The notes under the pieces are model-generated. The model made no database searches. It had not been told where the DNA came from and saw only the letters and a list, made by a program, of their open reading frames with translations. From assembly GCF_043641665.1 (NCBI RefSeq), contig NC_092180.1, forward strand, positions 25,891,391-25,955,390: DNA of 64,000 nucleotides. The letters are read 5' to 3'. Below, piece by piece: positions 62,575 through 64,000 of this stretch. Position numbers and translations under genes: made by a program. Each line of letters opens with the position of its first letter. Position 1 is the first letter of the stretch. The DNA comes from Enoplosus armatus (Eukaryota > Chordata > Actinopteri > Centrarchiformes > Enoplosidae).

Positions 62575-62618
62575 CTCTCTCTCTCTCTCACTCACACACA
62601 CACACACACACACACACA
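62575..62618. repeat. (CT)n-(CA)n compound microsatellite
   Basis: Seven CT units, a short junction, then about 13 CA units. Confidence 0.95.
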
Positions 62619-62689
62619 TTAGCCGCTGTGGGATGGCAGGAAGTGGAACAGTTTCAGTAAAACTGGGACAGAGGGTCTCCAATATGACC

Positions 62690-62965
62690 TGACTAGCAGA
62701 GAGAGAGAGAGAGAGAGGTGGGCAGATGTAGTGTGCCAGAGGAAAGAACAAGATGAAAAAGGGGGAGTCTGAGAAAAAGAGATAAAGACACAAAGAGGGA
62801 CAACAAAGAAAAAGAATAGTGAATAATAGAAAGTACTGGGAGAAGAGAGGTGAGGAGGGAGGGAGGGAGGTAGAAAGAGAAAAATGGATTGGGGGGGGGG
62901 GCTCGATGATGTAGAGAGCACCAAGAGAGGTGGAGAGAAGAGAAACAAACGAGGTAAAAATGGGA
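62690..62965. repeat. Polypurine-rich tract with (GA)n and a G10 run
   Basis: About 275 bp dominated by A and G on the plus strand, including (GA)10 at 62698-62717 and G10 near 62891. The long minus-strand open frames here are artefacts of this composition. Confidence 0.85.
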
Positions 62966-63589
62966 CAAAGGGCCAATTATTTATAACTCTGCACGATGGG
63001 GCTGCCGGCCCAGCCGTAATTTGCCGTGCAGTTGAGTCAATGCAGCAAACACACACACACACACACACACAAACAAACCACCGAACACAAAACACGACCA
63101 ACACGTTGTTCAGGGTTTTATTGTAAACCAAGTCATTGTTTGGTTGCCCTAAATGTGACTCTTACTGGCTTCAGAGCAGACAATGTTATGCTGCTGTTAT
63201 GCTGTTATTATTATTTTTTTTAATCAATATTATTACAACGACCATTGTCGTTACTATGGCTTTACATCTCTTTGTGGAACATAAAGAGTACGCTCTAGAC
63301 CTGCAGTACATGAAAAGTGCCCTGAGATAACGTCATGATTTGGCACTGTATAAATAAATTGAACTGTACAGTATACCTGCCTGGGTTATTGCTCACAGGA
63401 CAGACATGTTGAGAGTGCATTTCAGGGAGTTGAACATTGCCTTAATGTCAGGGTTATAGTTCCACTGGAGGCACTTGTATGTGTGCTCATTTCTGCTGAA
63501 ACGTTGCTGTGAAAATATTTGGAACTGCCTCAAATCTCTTGAAAGTTTGAATCTTCGTAGCGTTTGAACTGTATTTGAATGGGTGTGAT

Positions 63590-63810
63590 AGATACAGTTG
63601 AGGCACTGAAAGTAGTTGAAGTGGCACTTCAAACAGGAGCGCTGAAAGAACGGTGTGTGTTAGCACCAAAAGTAGTTGAAGTATTGGTTGAAGTGAAGGA
63701 GCTGAAAGAAGTGTAAGTTGCAGATGACATTTAAAACAGGTGAATACTGTATGCTGAAAGGAGTGGACGAGTCTGCTGAAGTGCAAGCACTAAAAGGAGT
63801 GTCAAGAGAG
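63590..63810. repeat. Degenerate GTTGAAGT/GCTGAAAG repeat region
   Basis: Words such as AAAGTAGTTGAAGT (twice), GCTGAAAGAA (twice), GCTGAAAGGAGT and CTAAAAGGAGT recur every 20-60 bp with drift. It looks like an old tandem array. Confidence 0.55.
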
Positions 63811-64000
63811 GTAGCCTCAATATACAACAAAAACAATACAACCATTGGCGCATAACAGGCATTACAGCAGAGATTAGGAAAGTTCATTACCATGCATTTA
63901 CTCAGCATACAGGGTCCCCATTGATGTGTTTTTGAATGTGTTCAAGGAAATGAATCTCTCTCTCTTTCTCTGCTCACTGCTCACCTTCCTTCATCCTTTC

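Larger units (their letters stand above)
60886..64000 (+). other. phkb: PHKB intron 4 (start of intron; end outside window)
   Basis: Starts with donor GTGAGT. Contains probable dispersed repeats at 61740-62150, CA and GA microsatellites, a polypurine tract, and a degenerate tandem-like region near the right edge. The next PHKB exon is not seen. Confidence 0.85.

Noticed and set aside
4327..63071. Regularly repeated CA/GT blocks considered as CRISPR-like arrays
   Set aside because: They are dinucleotide microsatellites with no repeat-spacer organisation, in a eukaryotic genome.
62350..63131. Long minus-strand open frames of 208 and 170 codons
   Set aside because: They cover the polypurine tract and CA runs and translate to Ser/Leu/Pro-rich and Cys-Val repeats. 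This is compositional openness, not coding sequence.

Overview
This is a vertebrate nuclear genome window, most likely from a percomorph-type teleost fish. The signs are split genes with GT-AG introns, very dense (CA)n/(GT)n microsatellites, long polypurine/polypyrimidine tracts, and several short interspersed repeats of a kind I associate with percomorph genomes. I see no bacterial, viral or CRISPR-like content.

Two real protein-coding genes can be reconstructed, placed head to head. On the minus strand is the 5' part of ITFG1 (integrin-alpha FG-GAP repeat containing 1, also called TIP or LNKN-1). Seven coding exons join without a frame break between 43729 and 20229 (675 nt, 225 codons), about the first third of the protein. 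On the plus strand is the 5' part of PHKB (phosphorylase b kinase regulatory subunit beta). It has two alternative N-terminal coding exons (44305 and 45515) and three shared exons ending at 60885, giving 130 or 127 residues depending on the N-terminus. The two initiator ATGs are 575 bp apart, so the interval probably holds a shared bidirectional promoter. The same head-to-head ITFG1-PHKB order is known in the human genome at 16q12.

Layout: 1-20228 is ITFG1 intron 7, where I found no exon, only repeats. A 50-nt exon 7 sits alone at 20229-20278. The span 20279-40465 is a 20.2-kb intron 6. The span 40466-43729 holds exons 6 to 1, with a cluster of MITE-like elements in intron 3. The span 43730-44304 is the promoter interval. 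The span 44305-47060 holds PHKB exons 1A, 1B and 2. Introns of 11.2 kb and 2.4 kb then separate exon 3 (58260-58398) and exon 4 (60786-60885). The rest, to 64000, is PHKB intron 4.

The two genes are linked by position, not by a known pathway. PHKB is part of the cytosolic (alpha-beta-gamma-delta)4 kinase that activates glycogen phosphorylase. ITFG1 is a type I membrane or secreted protein with FG-GAP repeats.

No undescribed system stands out. The points most worth checking are: two conserved PHKB N-termini, with sequence suggesting a stop-and-restart cassette exon; a (TC)n microsatellite acting as the polypyrimidine tract of PHKB exon 3; an ISRE-like array before exon 4; a cluster of MITEs in an ITFG1 intron; a THAP-like ORF; and an unrecognised coding-like fragment near 10.7 kb.
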